A stretch of DNA of 64,000 nt from Trebonia sp963843745 (GTDB lineage: Bacteria > Actinomycetota > Actinomycetes > Streptosporangiales > Streptosporangiaceae), in assembly GCA_963843745.1 (NCBI GenBank), contig CAWJLP010000004.1:105043-169042 (forward strand), given 5' to 3'. A model generated the notes under the pieces. It was given only the letters and a program-made list of their open reading frames with translations. It did not search any database and was not told where the DNA came from. Positions 8,464 through 17,658 of the stretch are shown here, piece after piece. Within the stretch, counting starts at the first letter, position 1, and every line of letters starts with the position of its first letter. The position numbers were made by a program, and so were the translations under genes.

Positions 8464-9936
8464 GTGCGCCGCACCCGCCGCCCCCGCCGTACCCGGATCA
8501 CGGCCCTGGCCACGCTCGCGATGCTGAACCTGTTCACGCTCGCGGCCGGGGTTGCCGTGGCACGCATGCTGCCGCCGAGGCTCGCGGCGCTGCGAATCCC
8601 GGTCGCCGCCGCGCGCCCCGTGCTGCGGCCAGGGACGGTGCTGTCGCCGGTGGCCGCGGGCACCGCTGGCAGCAGTTCAGGCGCGAATTCCGGCTCGCTG
8701 CCGACCGCTGCCGGGCTGGCCGCCATGCTGGGTTCCACGCTGCCCGCGGGCGAGACCGGCCCGCTAGTCGGCGTGGAGGTCGCGGACGCGCGGACCGGCA
8801 AGGTGCTGTACGCGGAGAACGGCTCGACGCTCGCCACCCCGGCGTCCACCACCAAGGTGGCGACCGCGGTCGCCGCGCTCGCGGTGCTCGGGCCGGACGC
8901 CCGCTTCACCACCAGCGTGCGCAAGGTGAGCGGCGGCATCGTGCTCGTCGGCGGCGGCGATCCCACCCTCGCCGTCAACAGCTATCCCTCCTCGGATTAC
9001 CCGCAGCCCGCCACGCTGGCCGCGCTCGCGGCCAGCACGGCCCGGGCGCTCAAGGCTGACGGCGACACTCACGTGCAGCTCGGCTACGACACTTCCCGCT
9101 ACACCGGCCCGGACATGGCGCCGGGATGGACTGACGCCCTCATCACCACCGGCAACGTCACGCCGATCGTGTCGCTCGAGGCCGACCAGGGCCGCCTCAC
9201 CCCGGCCGGCGCGCTCGAAGACTCCGACAACGCGGTCAACTTCACGCCCCGCACGACCGACCCGGCCGGCCTGACGGCGGCGGCGTTCGCGAACCTGCTC
9301 CAGCAGGACGGCATCACGGTCAGCGGCGGCCCGGCAGAAACGACCGCGCCGTCCGGCGCGCCCCTGCTGGCGAGCGTGAGCTCGCCGCCGCTGTCGCAGG
9401 TGGCTGAGCAGATGCTGCGCGAGAGCAACAACGTCATCGCGGAGAACATGGCACGGCAGCTAGCGATCGCCATGGGCCTGCCCGCGACGTTCAGCGGCGC
9501 GGCGGACGCGGTCATGACCGAACTGCGGCGGCTCGGGGTGACGACGCCGATCAGCCTGGTGGACGGCAGCGGGCTGTCGCCGCAAGACGGCATCGCGCCT
9601 GAGACGCTCGTGCGGGTGCTCGAGGTCGCCAGCGCGGGCCGGTCGCGGCTGCGAGGCGCGATCACCGGCCTGCCGGTCGCCGGGTTCAGCGGAACGCTGT
9701 CGGCGGGCGGCAGCGTGTTCGGCGGGATCGACGGCGCGGCGCGCGGCGTGGTGCGGGCCAAGACCGGCAACCTGGGCACCGTCGCCACGCTCGCCGGGCT
9801 GGTCTACGACCACAGCGGCGCGCTGCTGATCTTCGCGATCATGGCGCCGCAGGTGCCGGATGCCGGCCTGCTGACAGCCGCGGCGGGGGCGATCGACAGT
9901 GCCGCGGCCGGGCTGGCGGCCTGCGGCTGCCGGTGA
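8464..9936 (+). CDS. dacB: D-Ala-D-Ala carboxypeptidase/endopeptidase, PBP4 family (peptidase S13)
   Basis: About 490 residues from a GTG at 8464 with GAAAGG upstream. An N-terminal basic segment and hydrophobic helix (residues ~15-38) anchor or export the protein. The penicillin-binding motifs are present in order: STTK (SxxK nucleophile), SNN (in RESNNVIAEN) and KTG (in AKTGNLG). The enzyme trims peptidoglycan stem peptides outside the membrane. Divergent from ppa and the counterpart of Rv3627c. Medium-length insert domains between SxxK and SxN fit the S13 class. Confidence 0.9.
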   Translation: MRRTRRPRRTRITALATLAMLNLFTLAAGVAVARMLPPRLAALRIPVAAARPVLRPGTVLSPVAAGTAGSSSGANSGSLPTAAGLAAMLGSTLPAGETGPLVGVEVADARTGKVLYAENGSTLATPASTTKVATAVAALAVLGPDARFTTSVRKVSGGIVLVGGGDPTLAVNSYPSSDYPQPATLAALAASTARALKADGDTHVQLGYDTSRYTGPDMAPGWTDALITTGNVTPIVSLEADQGRLTPAGALEDSDNAVNFTPRTTDPAGLTAAAFANLLQQDGITVSGGPAETTAPSGAPLLASVSSPPLSQVAEQMLRESNNVIAENMARQLAIAMGLPATFSGAADAVMTELRRLGVTTPISLVDGSGLSPQDGIAPETLVRVLEVASAGRSRLRGAITGLPVAGFSGTLSAGGSVFGGIDGAARGVVRAKTGNLGTVATLAGLVYDHSGALLIFAIMAPQVPDAGLLTAAAGAIDSAAAGLAACGCR

Positions 9937-10053
9937 CTCAGGCGAGCTCAGGCCCGCTCAGGTGACCTCGGGTGACCCGGTGCGCCGCCGCGATCGCCTC
10001 GCTAGTCGTGGTCTGGTCTGCCACCAGGTCCGGCCAGCACGTACGGTAGGAGG

Positions 10054-11175
10054 GTGAGCAGCGCACAGATGATCGATTGGGACCTGGCGATCACGACCGG
10101 TGTCCGGTTCGCCAGGCAGGGGCCGCAGGTCAGCCTCGCAGACGCCCGCGCCGTGGTAGCCGAACTGCGCGGCCTGACCGCCGTGGTGCAGCAGCCAGTC
10201 CGTGACGTGACCGGGCTGACCAGCCAGGGCTCGGCGGGCCCGGTCGCGGTGGTGGACCGGCCCGGATGGATCAGGGCGAACGTGGGCGGGTTCCGCGTCG
10301 TCCTCGAGCCGCTGGCGGAAAAGCTCGCCGAGCGGAGCAACGTGGTGCCGGCGGCGGGATCCGTCGTCGGCGCGGTCGGCTCGCGGCTCACCGGCGTGCA
10401 GGCCGGGCTGATCCTGGCGTACCTGTCCTCGCGGGTGCTCGGCCAGTACGAGCTGTTCCTGCCGCCTGGCGATGGCGCCGTCGCGGGCGGGAACGGCTCG
10501 TCGTCGAATGGCGCGGGCATGGCCGCGCCTGGTGTCGGCCGGCTCACCCTCGTCGCCCCGAACATCGTCATGGTCGAGCGTGAGCTCGGCGTCGAACCGC
10601 ACGACTTCCGCCGCTGGGTGTGCCTGCACGAGGAGACGCACCGGGTGCAGTTCACCTCGGTCCCGTGGCTGCGTGACTACGTGCAGAGCATGATGTCGGA
10701 GTTCCTGCTGGCCTCTGACCTCGACCCGGGCGCGATCGTTGAGCGGCTGCGGGCCGCGGCGGGCGCGGTGGCCGGCGCGGTGCGCGGCAGCGACGGCGAC
10801 TCGCTGGTGGAGGCCATGCAGACCCCGGCGCAGCGCGAGCTTCTCGACAAGCTGACCGCGGTGATGACCCTGGTGGAAGGCCACGGTGACTACGTCATGG
10901 ACGCCGTCGGCCCGCAGGTCGTGCCCTCAGTGGCCGACATCAGGGAGAAGTTCAACTCGCGGCGCGGCTCTGCGGGCCGGATGGAGCAGATCCTGCGCCG
11001 CATCCTCGGCATCGACCTCAAGATGAAGCAGTACGCGGAGGGCTCGCGGTTCGTTCGCACCGTGGTGGAAGAAGTGGGGATGACCGGGTTCAACCGGGTC
11101 TGGACGTCGCCGGAGACGCTGCCCACTCGCGCCGAGATCTCGCACCCTGCCGACTGGCTCGCCCGGGTCGGCTGA
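10054..11175 (+). CDS. Zinc-dependent metalloprotease of the F420-associated/DUF2342 family
   Basis: 373 residues. HEETHRVQF carries an HExxH zinc motif and the C-terminal region has EGHGDYVMD. This matches the Rv3626c group annotated as coenzyme F420 biosynthesis-associated or zinc-dependent metalloproteases; substrate unknown. The start is uncertain: the GTG at 10054 directly follows AGGAGG, while the ATG at 10069 lies 15 bases after it. One base separates its stop from the tilS start. Confidence 0.85.
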   Translation: MSSAQMIDWDLAITTGVRFARQGPQVSLADARAVVAELRGLTAVVQQPVRDVTGLTSQGSAGPVAVVDRPGWIRANVGGFRVVLEPLAEKLAERSNVVPAAGSVVGAVGSRLTGVQAGLILAYLSSRVLGQYELFLPPGDGAVAGGNGSSSNGAGMAAPGVGRLTLVAPNIVMVERELGVEPHDFRRWVCLHEETHRVQFTSVPWLRDYVQSMMSEFLLASDLDPGAIVERLRAAAGAVAGAVRGSDGDSLVEAMQTPAQRELLDKLTAVMTLVEGHGDYVMDAVGPQVVPSVADIREKFNSRRGSAGRMEQILRRILGIDLKMKQYAEGSRFVRTVVEEVGMTGFNRVWTSPETLPTRAEISHPADWLARVG

Positions 11176-11176
11176 C

Positions 11177-12145
11177 GTGGGTCCGGCGCCGGCCGTCGCT
11201 TCGGTCCGCAACGCGGTTCGCGCATGCGTCACCGACCTTGCCCCTGGCGACCTGGTGCTCGCCGCCTGTTCTGGCGGGGCGGACTCGCTGGCGCTCGCCG
11301 CCGCACTCGCGTTCGTGGCGCCGCGCGCCGGGCTGCGCGCGGGCGCGGTGACCGTCGACCACGGGCTGCAGGAAGGTTCGGCCGCCCGCGCGGCGTCCGT
11401 CGCCGCCGTGCTGGCCGCGCTCGGGCTTGATCCGGTGCGGACCGCGTCCGTTTCCGTCGACGTCGGCACCGGCCACGCGGGCGGCCCGGAGGCGGCCGCG
11501 CGGACCGCGCGGTACGCGGCGCTGTCCCGGGTCGCGGCCGGGGACGGCGCGGCCGCGGTGCTGCTCGGGCACACGCTTGACGACCAGGCGGAGACGGTGC
11601 TGCTCGGGCTTGCCCGCGGGTCGGGCGCGCGGTCGCTGGCGGGCATGCCGCCGCGCCGCGGCGTGTTCCGCCGGCCGCTGCTCGGGCTGCGCAGGCCGGT
11701 GACCGCCGAGGCCTGCGCGGCGCTTGGCCTGGACCCCTGGCAGGACCCGCACAACGCCGACCGGCGGTTCGCCAGGGTCCGCGTCAGGCTGGACGCGCTG
11801 CCGGCGCTGGAGGCCGCGCTCGGGCCCGGGGTGGCCGAGGCGCTCGCCCGCACCGCCGGTCAGCTGCGCGCCGACGCGGAGGTGCTGGAAAAGATTTCCT
11901 CTGAACGGACCGATGGTGACTCACCGCTCTCCGCCTCCTCCCTGGCGGAGCTGCCCGGCGCGGTGCGCACCCGCGTGCTCCGGTCGGCGGCACTGGCGGC
12001 GGGCTGCCCGCCGGGCGCGCTGACCGCCGGGCACGTGGCCCGCATCGAGGAGCTTGTCACCGGCTGGCACGGCCAGCGCTGGATCGACCTGCCAGGCGGT
12101 GTCCGCGCGTCGCGCCGGGCCGGCCAGCTGTGTTTCGAGAACTAA
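11177..12145 (+). CDS. tilS: tRNA(Ile)-lysidine synthetase
   Basis: 322 residues, GTG start. The N-type ATP pyrophosphatase loop SGGADS is at residues ~34-39; TVDHGLQEGS and LGHTLDDQAETVLLGLARGSG follow as in TilS. The enzyme attaches lysine to C34 of the CAU anticodon tRNA so that it reads AUA as isoleucine, an essential step. The C-terminal substrate-binding region is short, as in actinobacterial MesJ (Rv3625c). It is part of a run with the metalloprotease and hpt. Confidence 0.93.
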   Translation: MGPAPAVASVRNAVRACVTDLAPGDLVLAACSGGADSLALAAALAFVAPRAGLRAGAVTVDHGLQEGSAARAASVAAVLAALGLDPVRTASVSVDVGTGHAGGPEAAARTARYAALSRVAAGDGAAAVLLGHTLDDQAETVLLGLARGSGARSLAGMPPRRGVFRRPLLGLRRPVTAEACAALGLDPWQDPHNADRRFARVRVRLDALPALEAALGPGVAEALARTAGQLRADAEVLEKISSERTDGDSPLSASSLAELPGAVRTRVLRSAALAAGCPPGALTAGHVARIEELVTGWHGQRWIDLPGGVRASRRAGQLCFEN

Positions 12146-12157
12146 AGGAGCAGGTCT

Positions 12158-12733
12158 ATGGACGCCGGGGACATGGGGCCATCGCTGAAAGAGGTGCTCA
12201 TCACCTCCGACCAGCTCAGCAAGCGGACCGCCGAGCTAGCGGCGCGGATCGACGCCGATTACGCCGGCCGCGACTTGCTGCTCGTCGGGGTGCTGAAGGG
12301 CGCGGTGATGGTGATGGCGGACCTCGCCCGCGCCATGCACCTGCCCGTCCAGATGGACTGGATGGCGGTCTCGTCCTACGGCTCGGGCACGAAGTCGTCC
12401 GGCGTGGTGCGCATCCTGAAGGACCTCGACACCGACATCAGCGGCAGGCACGTGCTGATCGTGGAGGACATCATCGACTCCGGGCTCACGCTGTCGTGGC
12501 TTGTCGGCAACCTGCGGTCGCGCGACCCCGCCTCGGTGGCGGTGTGCGCGATGCTGCGCAAGCCGTCGTCGGCGCAGATGGACGTTGACGTGGCCTACAC
12601 GGGTTTCGACGTGCCCGACGAGTTCGTGGTGGGGTACGGCCTCGACTACGCCGAGCGGTACCGCAACCTCCCATTCATCGGCACTCTGGCGCCGGAGGTA
12701 TACGGGGGAGGGAACACATCTCGCAGGGGGTAG
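12158..12733 (+). CDS. hpt: Hypoxanthine (guanine) phosphoribosyltransferase
   Basis: 191 residues, ATG preceded by AAAGGAG. The PRPP-binding signature VLIVEDIIDSG lies near residue 106 and the flexible loop carries SSYGSGTKSSG. It salvages hypoxanthine and guanine to IMP and GMP. Located between tilS and ftsH, as in most bacteria of this group (Rv3624c). The C-terminal ~10 residues (GGGNTSRRG) are an unconserved tail. Confidence 0.95.
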   Translation: MDAGDMGPSLKEVLITSDQLSKRTAELAARIDADYAGRDLLLVGVLKGAVMVMADLARAMHLPVQMDWMAVSSYGSGTKSSGVVRILKDLDTDISGRHVLIVEDIIDSGLTLSWLVGNLRSRDPASVAVCAMLRKPSSAQMDVDVAYTGFDVPDEFVVGYGLDYAERYRNLPFIGTLAPEVYGGGNTSRRG

Positions 12734-12771
12734 CGTTGATGTACCGTCAGGTAAATCCTTGAGTGTTGTCC

Positions 12772-12777
12772 TAGGCT
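12772..12777 (+). promoter_or_regulatory. Possible -10 element for ftsH
   Basis: TAGGCT lies 40 bases before the ftsH ATG in the 84-base gap after hpt. A clear -35 at standard spacing is not obvious. A ribosome site AAGGGG lies about 10 bases before the start. Suggests ftsH may be transcribed separately from hpt. Confidence 0.35.
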
Positions 12778-12817
12778 GGTCAGGAGGGAACGGCCCCGGG
12801 TCAAGGGGTCGCTCGCA

Positions 12818-14818
12818 ATGGAATTGAAGCGCTATTTCCGCGGCCCGCTGCTGCTAGTGCTGCTAGCAGTGCTGGTCATAACGATCACGCTTGGCTGGGC
12901 GAACTCCGGCAGCACTTACCAGACCAAGGACACCTCCACCGTCGTGCAGATGATCGAGCGCGGCCAGGTTCGTTCTGCGGTGCTTACCGACAAGAACCAG
13001 ACGATCCAGATCACCACCAAGAGCGGACAGCAGTACCAGGCGGACTTCATCACGGGACAGGGCCAGAACCTCCAGCAGACGCTGCAGAAGGAGTACGACG
13101 CGGGCAACCTGCCGGGCGGTTACGACGTGCAGATCCCCAAGTCGAGCACGCTGATCACCCTGCTTGAGACGTTCATCCCCTACGTGCTCTTCGCGCTGTT
13201 CTTCTTCTTCCTGCTGACCCAGATGCAGGGCGGCGGCTCGCGGGTGATGAACTTCGGCAAGTCGCGCGCCAAGCTGATCACCAAGGACACGCCGAAGACC
13301 ACGTTCGCCGACGTGGCCGGCGCCGACGAGGCCATCGAGGAACTCCAGGAGATCAAGGAGTTCCTGCAGAGTCCCGCGAAGTTCCAGGCGATCGGCGCCA
13401 AGATCCCCAAGGGCGTGCTGCTCTACGGTCCGCCGGGCACCGGCAAGACGCTGCTCGCCAGGGCGGTCGCCGGCGAGGCCGGCGTGCCGTTCTACTCCAT
13501 CTCCGGCTCTGACTTCGTGGAGATGTTCGTCGGCGTCGGCGCTTCCCGGGTGCGTGACCTGTTCGAGCAGGCGAAGGCGAATGCCCCGGCCATCGTGTTC
13601 GTCGACGAGATCGACGCGGTCGGGCGGCACCGCGGGGCCGGCCTCGGCGGCGGCCACGACGAGCGCGAGCAGACACTGAACCAGATGCTCGTCGAGCTCG
13701 ACGGTTTCGACACCAAGGGCGGCGTGATCGTGATCGCCGCCACCAACCGGCCGGACATCCTCGACCCGGCACTGCTGCGCCCCGGCCGGTTCGACCGGCA
13801 GATCGTGGTGGCGCAGCCCGACCTGACTGGCCGCAAGGGCATCCTGAAGGTGCACGCCCGCGGCAAGCCGATCGCAGCCGACGCCGACCTGGACATCATC
13901 GCCCGGCGGACCCCCGGCTTCACCGGCGCGGACCTGGCGAACGTGATCAACGAGGCGGCGCTGCTGACCGCGCGCCACAACGGCAAGCAGATCACGATGG
14001 CCTCGCTCGAGGAGGCCATCGACCGCGTGATGGCCGGCCCGGAGCGCAAGAGCGTGCTGCTGTCGGAGTCGGAGCGGAAGCTGATCGCCTACCACGAGGG
14101 CGGCCACGCCCTGGTCGGGCACGCGATGGCGAACGCCGACCCGGTGCACAAGGTGACGATCATCCCGCGCGGACGCGCGCTCGGCTACACCCAGGCGCTG
14201 CCCACCGAGGACAAGTTCCTTACCACCCGCGCCGAGATGCAGGACCAGCTCGCCATGCTGCTCGGCGGCCGCACCGCGGAGGAGCTGATCTTCCACGAGC
14301 CGACCAGCGGTGCCGCCAACGACATCGACAAGGCCACCCAGATCGCCCGCAGCATGGTCACCGAGTACGGCATGAGCGAGCGGCTCGGCGCGCGGAAGCT
14401 CGGCAGCGGCGACGCCGAGCCGTTCCTCGGCATGGACAGGTCGCACAGCCGCGACTACTCGGAGGAGATCGCGTCGGCGATCGACGAGGAGATCAAGCGG
14501 CTGATCGAGTCGGCGCACGACGAGGCGTGGGAGGTGCTCGTCGAGTACAGGGACGTCCTCGACGCGCTCGTGCTGCGGCTTCTTGACAAGGAGACCGTGG
14601 CGCGCAAGGAGGTCCTCGAGCTCTTCGCCACCGTGCAGAAGCGCCCGGCTCGCGGCACGTACACCGGGTACGGCAAACGGCTGCCATCCGACCGTCCGCC
14701 GGTGCTGTCCCCGAAGGAACTCGCGCTCGCGGCGAGTTCCGGGCTCGGTGACGGAGGGACGCCGTCCAACGGCCAGGCGATCGGCTACGGCGGCACGCCG
14801 GCTGGCGACGCCGACTGA
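12818..14818 (+). CDS. ftsH: ATP-dependent zinc metalloprotease FtsH
   Basis: 666 residues. Two membrane helices (residues ~8-26 and ~114-133) flank a periplasmic/extracytoplasmic domain. The AAA+ module has Walker A GPPGTGKT, Walker B VFVDEIDAVG and second region of homology NRPDILDPALLRPGRFDR. The protease site HEGGH is at residue ~425, with the third zinc ligand in GAANDIDKAT. It degrades unassembled or damaged membrane proteins. The C-terminal tail (SNGQAIGYGGTPAGDAD) is variable. ftsH and folE are adjacent, as in Rv3610c-Rv3609c. Confidence 0.97.
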   Translation: MELKRYFRGPLLLVLLAVLVITITLGWANSGSTYQTKDTSTVVQMIERGQVRSAVLTDKNQTIQITTKSGQQYQADFITGQGQNLQQTLQKEYDAGNLPGGYDVQIPKSSTLITLLETFIPYVLFALFFFFLLTQMQGGGSRVMNFGKSRAKLITKDTPKTTFADVAGADEAIEELQEIKEFLQSPAKFQAIGAKIPKGVLLYGPPGTGKTLLARAVAGEAGVPFYSISGSDFVEMFVGVGASRVRDLFEQAKANAPAIVFVDEIDAVGRHRGAGLGGGHDEREQTLNQMLVELDGFDTKGGVIVIAATNRPDILDPALLRPGRFDRQIVVAQPDLTGRKGILKVHARGKPIAADADLDIIARRTPGFTGADLANVINEAALLTARHNGKQITMASLEEAIDRVMAGPERKSVLLSESERKLIAYHEGGHALVGHAMANADPVHKVTIIPRGRALGYTQALPTEDKFLTTRAEMQDQLAMLLGGRTAEELIFHEPTSGAANDIDKATQIARSMVTEYGMSERLGARKLGSGDAEPFLGMDRSHSRDYSEEIASAIDEEIKRLIESAHDEAWEVLVEYRDVLDALVLRLLDKETVARKEVLELFATVQKRPARGTYTGYGKRLPSDRPPVLSPKELALAASSGLGDGGTPSNGQAIGYGGTPAGDAD

Positions 14819-14830
14819 GGGGCCGCGCCG

Positions 14831-15445
14831 ATGATCGATCAGCCGGCGGCCGACGAGTTCACTCCAGAAGTGCCGCCGGTTGACCAGGAGCGCATTGAGC
14901 GCGCCGTCCGCGAGATACTGCTCGCCATCGGCGAGGACCCGGAGCGCGACGGGCTGCTCGGCACCCCGGCCCGGGTGGCACGGATGTACGCCGAGCAGTT
15001 CGCGGGCCTGCGGCAGCAGCCCGAGGATGTGCTGACCACCGTCTTCGACGCCGAGCACGACGAGATCGTGCTGGTGCGGGACATCGACATGTACAGCATG
15101 TGCGAGCATCACCTGGTGCCGTTCTTCGGCAAGGCGCACATCGGCTACATCCCGAACGGGAAGGGCGAGATCACCGGCCTGTCCAAGCTCGCCAGGCTCG
15201 TCGACGTGTACGCGCGGCGGCCGCAGGTGCAGGAGCGGATGACCTGCCAGATAGCCGACGCGCTGGTGCGGATCCTGGAGCCGCGCGGTGTGATCGTGGT
15301 GCTCGAGGCCGAGCACTTGTGCATGTCCATGCGCGGCGTGCGCAAGCCGGGGGCGAAGACCGTCACCTCGGCGGTCCGCGGGATCTTCCGCAAGGATGCG
15401 CGCACCCGCTCCGAGGCCATGAGCATGCTGTTCGCCCACCGCTGA
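14831..15445 (+). CDS. folE: GTP cyclohydrolase I
   Basis: 204 residues; converts GTP to dihydroneopterin triphosphate, the first step of folate synthesis. Zinc ligands are visible in MCEHHLVPF and in the Cys of AEHLCMSMRG; the binding segment GLSKLARLVD and the tail TSAVRGIF are intact. The start lies 12 bases after ftsH. The other folate genes (folP, folK) follow about 2 kb downstream, separated by a lipid-modification-type membrane protein. Confidence 0.96.
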   Translation: MIDQPAADEFTPEVPPVDQERIERAVREILLAIGEDPERDGLLGTPARVARMYAEQFAGLRQQPEDVLTTVFDAEHDEIVLVRDIDMYSMCEHHLVPFFGKAHIGYIPNGKGEITGLSKLARLVDVYARRPQVQERMTCQIADALVRILEPRGVIVVLEAEHLCMSMRGVRKPGAKTVTSAVRGIFRKDARTRSEAMSMLFAHR

Positions 15446-15645
15446 ACCGGCGCCACCGCTCGCACGTATCCATCGGTAGACGGGCGGGGGCCGGCGCGAG
15501 GATTTGTGGTTTTAGGTCCCATTGTGCGGGTAGCCGAAATTGGCGAAATTACACCCAACGAAAACGGCAACCTGCACGTCTAAGTAATAGCGGCTCATCT
15601 TTACGAGTCGTTGGTCTTTCGCGGACGGTTGGAGGTACCGTGTCT

Positions 15646-15762
15646 ATGGGACAAGCGGTGTTGGCGGGGAGCCGCCGCGGCGTCCGTGAAGGTTACCGCC
15701 AGCCGGCGGGTATGAAAATCTTCAGCAGATCACGAAACCGGCAGGTCGTGAGCCTGTCATGA
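15646..15762 (+). CDS. Small basic protein, 38 aa, coupled to the next gene
   Basis: An ORF of 38 residues (ATG 15646, alternative GTG 15640) with GGAGG at 15631-15635. Its stop overlaps the ATG of the following gene as ATGA (15759-15762), the same coupling seen across this genome. The product is basic (RRGVREGYRQ, FSRSRNRQ) with no membrane segment. It may be a leader peptide or a real small protein. The intergenic stretch before it (15446-15640) is AT-richer than its surroundings and probably holds the promoter. Confidence 0.45.
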   Translation: MGQAVLAGSRRGVREGYRQPAGMKIFSRSRNRQVVSLS

Positions 15763-17648
15763 GTACGCTGCTGTTTCGTGATCCGGGGCCTGACAAGAGA
15801 GTTGAGATGAGCGACAACTCTGCCGATCTTCTGGACCAGGGGGAAAAGACTGGTCCGCCTCAGCCCACGGGCGGCAGGCGCCGGGCCTGGGTCCCGGGTA
15901 TCGCCGCATTGCTGACCCTGCTCATCGGCCTGTCCGATATTCTCGCGATCTTCAAGCCGGACTGGCACGCGCGACTGCACAACGTCAACGCGTTCGTGCC
16001 GGGCACGCTGACCTACGCGGCGCGCAGCGCCGAAGTGATCATCGGGCTGATGCTGGTGCTGCTCGCGCACGGACTGCGGCGGCGGAAGCGGCGCGCCTGG
16101 CAGGCGGTGCTGGCGCTTCTAGCCTTCAACATCGTCATTCACTTCGTCCACTTCGCTCACTTCCCGCACGATGCGCCCCCCTACTCGGCATTCGTGGGGG
16201 TCGTGGTGCTGGCAGCGCTGCTGTACTTCCACGACGACTTCTACGCGGTGGGGGACCCGCGCACCAGGTGGAACGCGCTTGGCGTCTTCATCGGCCTGGT
16301 CGCCGCCGACCTGGCGATCGGCCTTGGTTACCTCGCCGTCGGGCCGCTGGCGGACAACTACTCGCTGACCACGCGGGTCCAGGACGTGGTGTACGAACTG
16401 GTGGGCGTCTACGGGCCGATCGCATGGGAATCGGAAGCCCGCGGCGACCTGTATCACCTGCTCACCACCGTGCTCGGCCTGTTCACGCTCGTGGTGACCA
16501 TGTACCTGTTCCTGCGCCCGGCGCGGCAGCGGGCCCGGCTCAGCCAGGGCGACATGGCCGCGATCCGGAGCCTGCTCGCCAAGCACGGTGACCGGGACTC
16601 GCTCGGCTATTTCGCGCTCCGCAATGACAAGAACGTGATCTGGTCGCCATCCGGCAAGGCGTGCGTGTGCTACCGCGTGCTGTCCGGGGTGATGCTCGCG
16701 TCCGGCGACCCGATCGGCGACCCGGAGGCGTGGCCAGGCGCCATCGCCGAATTCCTCACCGAGGCGGCACGGCACGCCTGGCGCCCGGCCGTCATGGGGT
16801 GCAGTGAGCTTGGCGCCGAGGTGTGGTGCCGGGAAGGCGACTTGACCGCGCTCGAGCTTGGCGACGAGGCGATCGTCAACGTCGCGGACTTCAGCCTGGC
16901 CGGGCGTTCGATGCGCAACGTCAGGCAGATGGTCAACAGGGTCGCCAAGGGCGGGTACGCCGCGGAAATCCGCCGGGTAGGCGACATCCCGCGCGCGGAG
17001 CTCGACCGGGTCGTCAACGTCGCGGACACCTGGCGGGGTAGCCACACCGAGCGCGGCTTCTCGATGGCGCTCGGCCGCATCGGCGGTCTGGGCGACGGCG
17101 ACTGCGTGCTGGTGACCGCCACCGAGAACGGCGTACTCCGCGCCATCCTGCACTTCGTGCCCTGGGGCACCGACGGGCTGTCGCTCGACCTGATGCGGCG
17201 CGACAGGACCGCCCAGCCAGGGCTGAACGACTTCCTGATCACGGAGGCGATCAAGGCCGCCCCCGGGCTTGGCGTCAAGCGCATCTCGCTGAACTTCGCG
17301 ATGTTCCGCGCGGCGCTCGAGCGGGGCGAGCGAATCGGGCCGGCCCGGTGCTACGGGCCTGGCGGGGGCTGCTGGTGTTCGCCTCCCGCTGGTTCCAGAT
17401 CGAGTCGCTGTACAAGTTCAACGCCAAGTTCTGCCCGGTCTGGGAGCCGCGGTTCTTCGTGTACCCCGGCACCCGCGACACGCCCAGGATCGCGATGGCC
17501 GCGCTCGAGGCGGAGGCGTTCCTGGTCTGGCCGAAGCTCGAGGTCAAGCGGTACGCCAGGCGGCTCGCCCGGGCGCTGGGACTCGGCAAGCTGCAGGCGC
17601 GCGTCGCCGCGCGGCGGGAGCCGCCCCGCGTCACGCCCGGCTAGGTAA
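15759..17648 (+). CDS. DUF2156/MprF-like lysylphosphatidylglycerol synthase domain membrane protein, frameshifted near 3' end
   Basis: About six membrane helices occupy residues 50-250 (for example AALLTLLIGLSDILAIF, AEVIIGLMLVLLAHGL, LTTVLGLFTLVVTMYLFL). A cytosolic DUF2156/GNAT-like domain follows (FALRNDKNVIWSPSG, CYRVLSGVMLASGDPIGD, FSMALGRIGGLGD). MprF-type enzymes transfer lysine or other amino acids from tRNA to phosphatidylglycerol. After ERGERIG near 17335 the frame loses family likeness (Ser/Arg-rich, stop 17648), while the frame one base back reads VLRAWRGLLVFASRW and FPVEPRFFVYPG-type sequence to a stop at 17644. A single missing base in the GC-rich stretch explains this. It may be a sequencing error or a real C-terminal loss. 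Confidence 0.75.
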   Translation: MSTLLFRDPGPDKRVEMSDNSADLLDQGEKTGPPQPTGGRRRAWVPGIAALLTLLIGLSDILAIFKPDWHARLHNVNAFVPGTLTYAARSAEVIIGLMLVLLAHGLRRRKRRAWQAVLALLAFNIVIHFVHFAHFPHDAPPYSAFVGVVVLAALLYFHDDFYAVGDPRTRWNALGVFIGLVAADLAIGLGYLAVGPLADNYSLTTRVQDVVYELVGVYGPIAWESEARGDLYHLLTTVLGLFTLVVTMYLFLRPARQRARLSQGDMAAIRSLLAKHGDRDSLGYFALRNDKNVIWSPSGKACVCYRVLSGVMLASGDPIGDPEAWPGAIAEFLTEAARHAWRPAVMGCSELGAEVWCREGDLTALELGDEAIVNVADFSLAGRSMRNVRQMVNRVAKGGYAAEIRRVGDIPRAELDRVVNVADTWRGSHTERGFSMALGRIGGLGDGDCVLVTATENGVLRAILHFVPWGTDGLSLDLMRRDRTAQPGLNDFLITEAIKAAPGLGVKRISLNFAMFRAALERGERIGPARCYGPGGGCWCSPPAGSRSSRCTSSTPSSARSGSRGSSCTPAPATRPGSRWPRSRRRRSWSGRSSRSSGTPGGSPGRWDSASCRRASPRGGSRPASRPAR

Positions 17649-17658
17649 GCTAGGCAAG

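Noticed and set aside
12863..15439. 858-aa open frame on the minus strand
   Set aside because: It is antisense to ftsH and folE, which have clear family motifs; its His/Arg/Leu-rich sequence is the usual GC-rich shadow.
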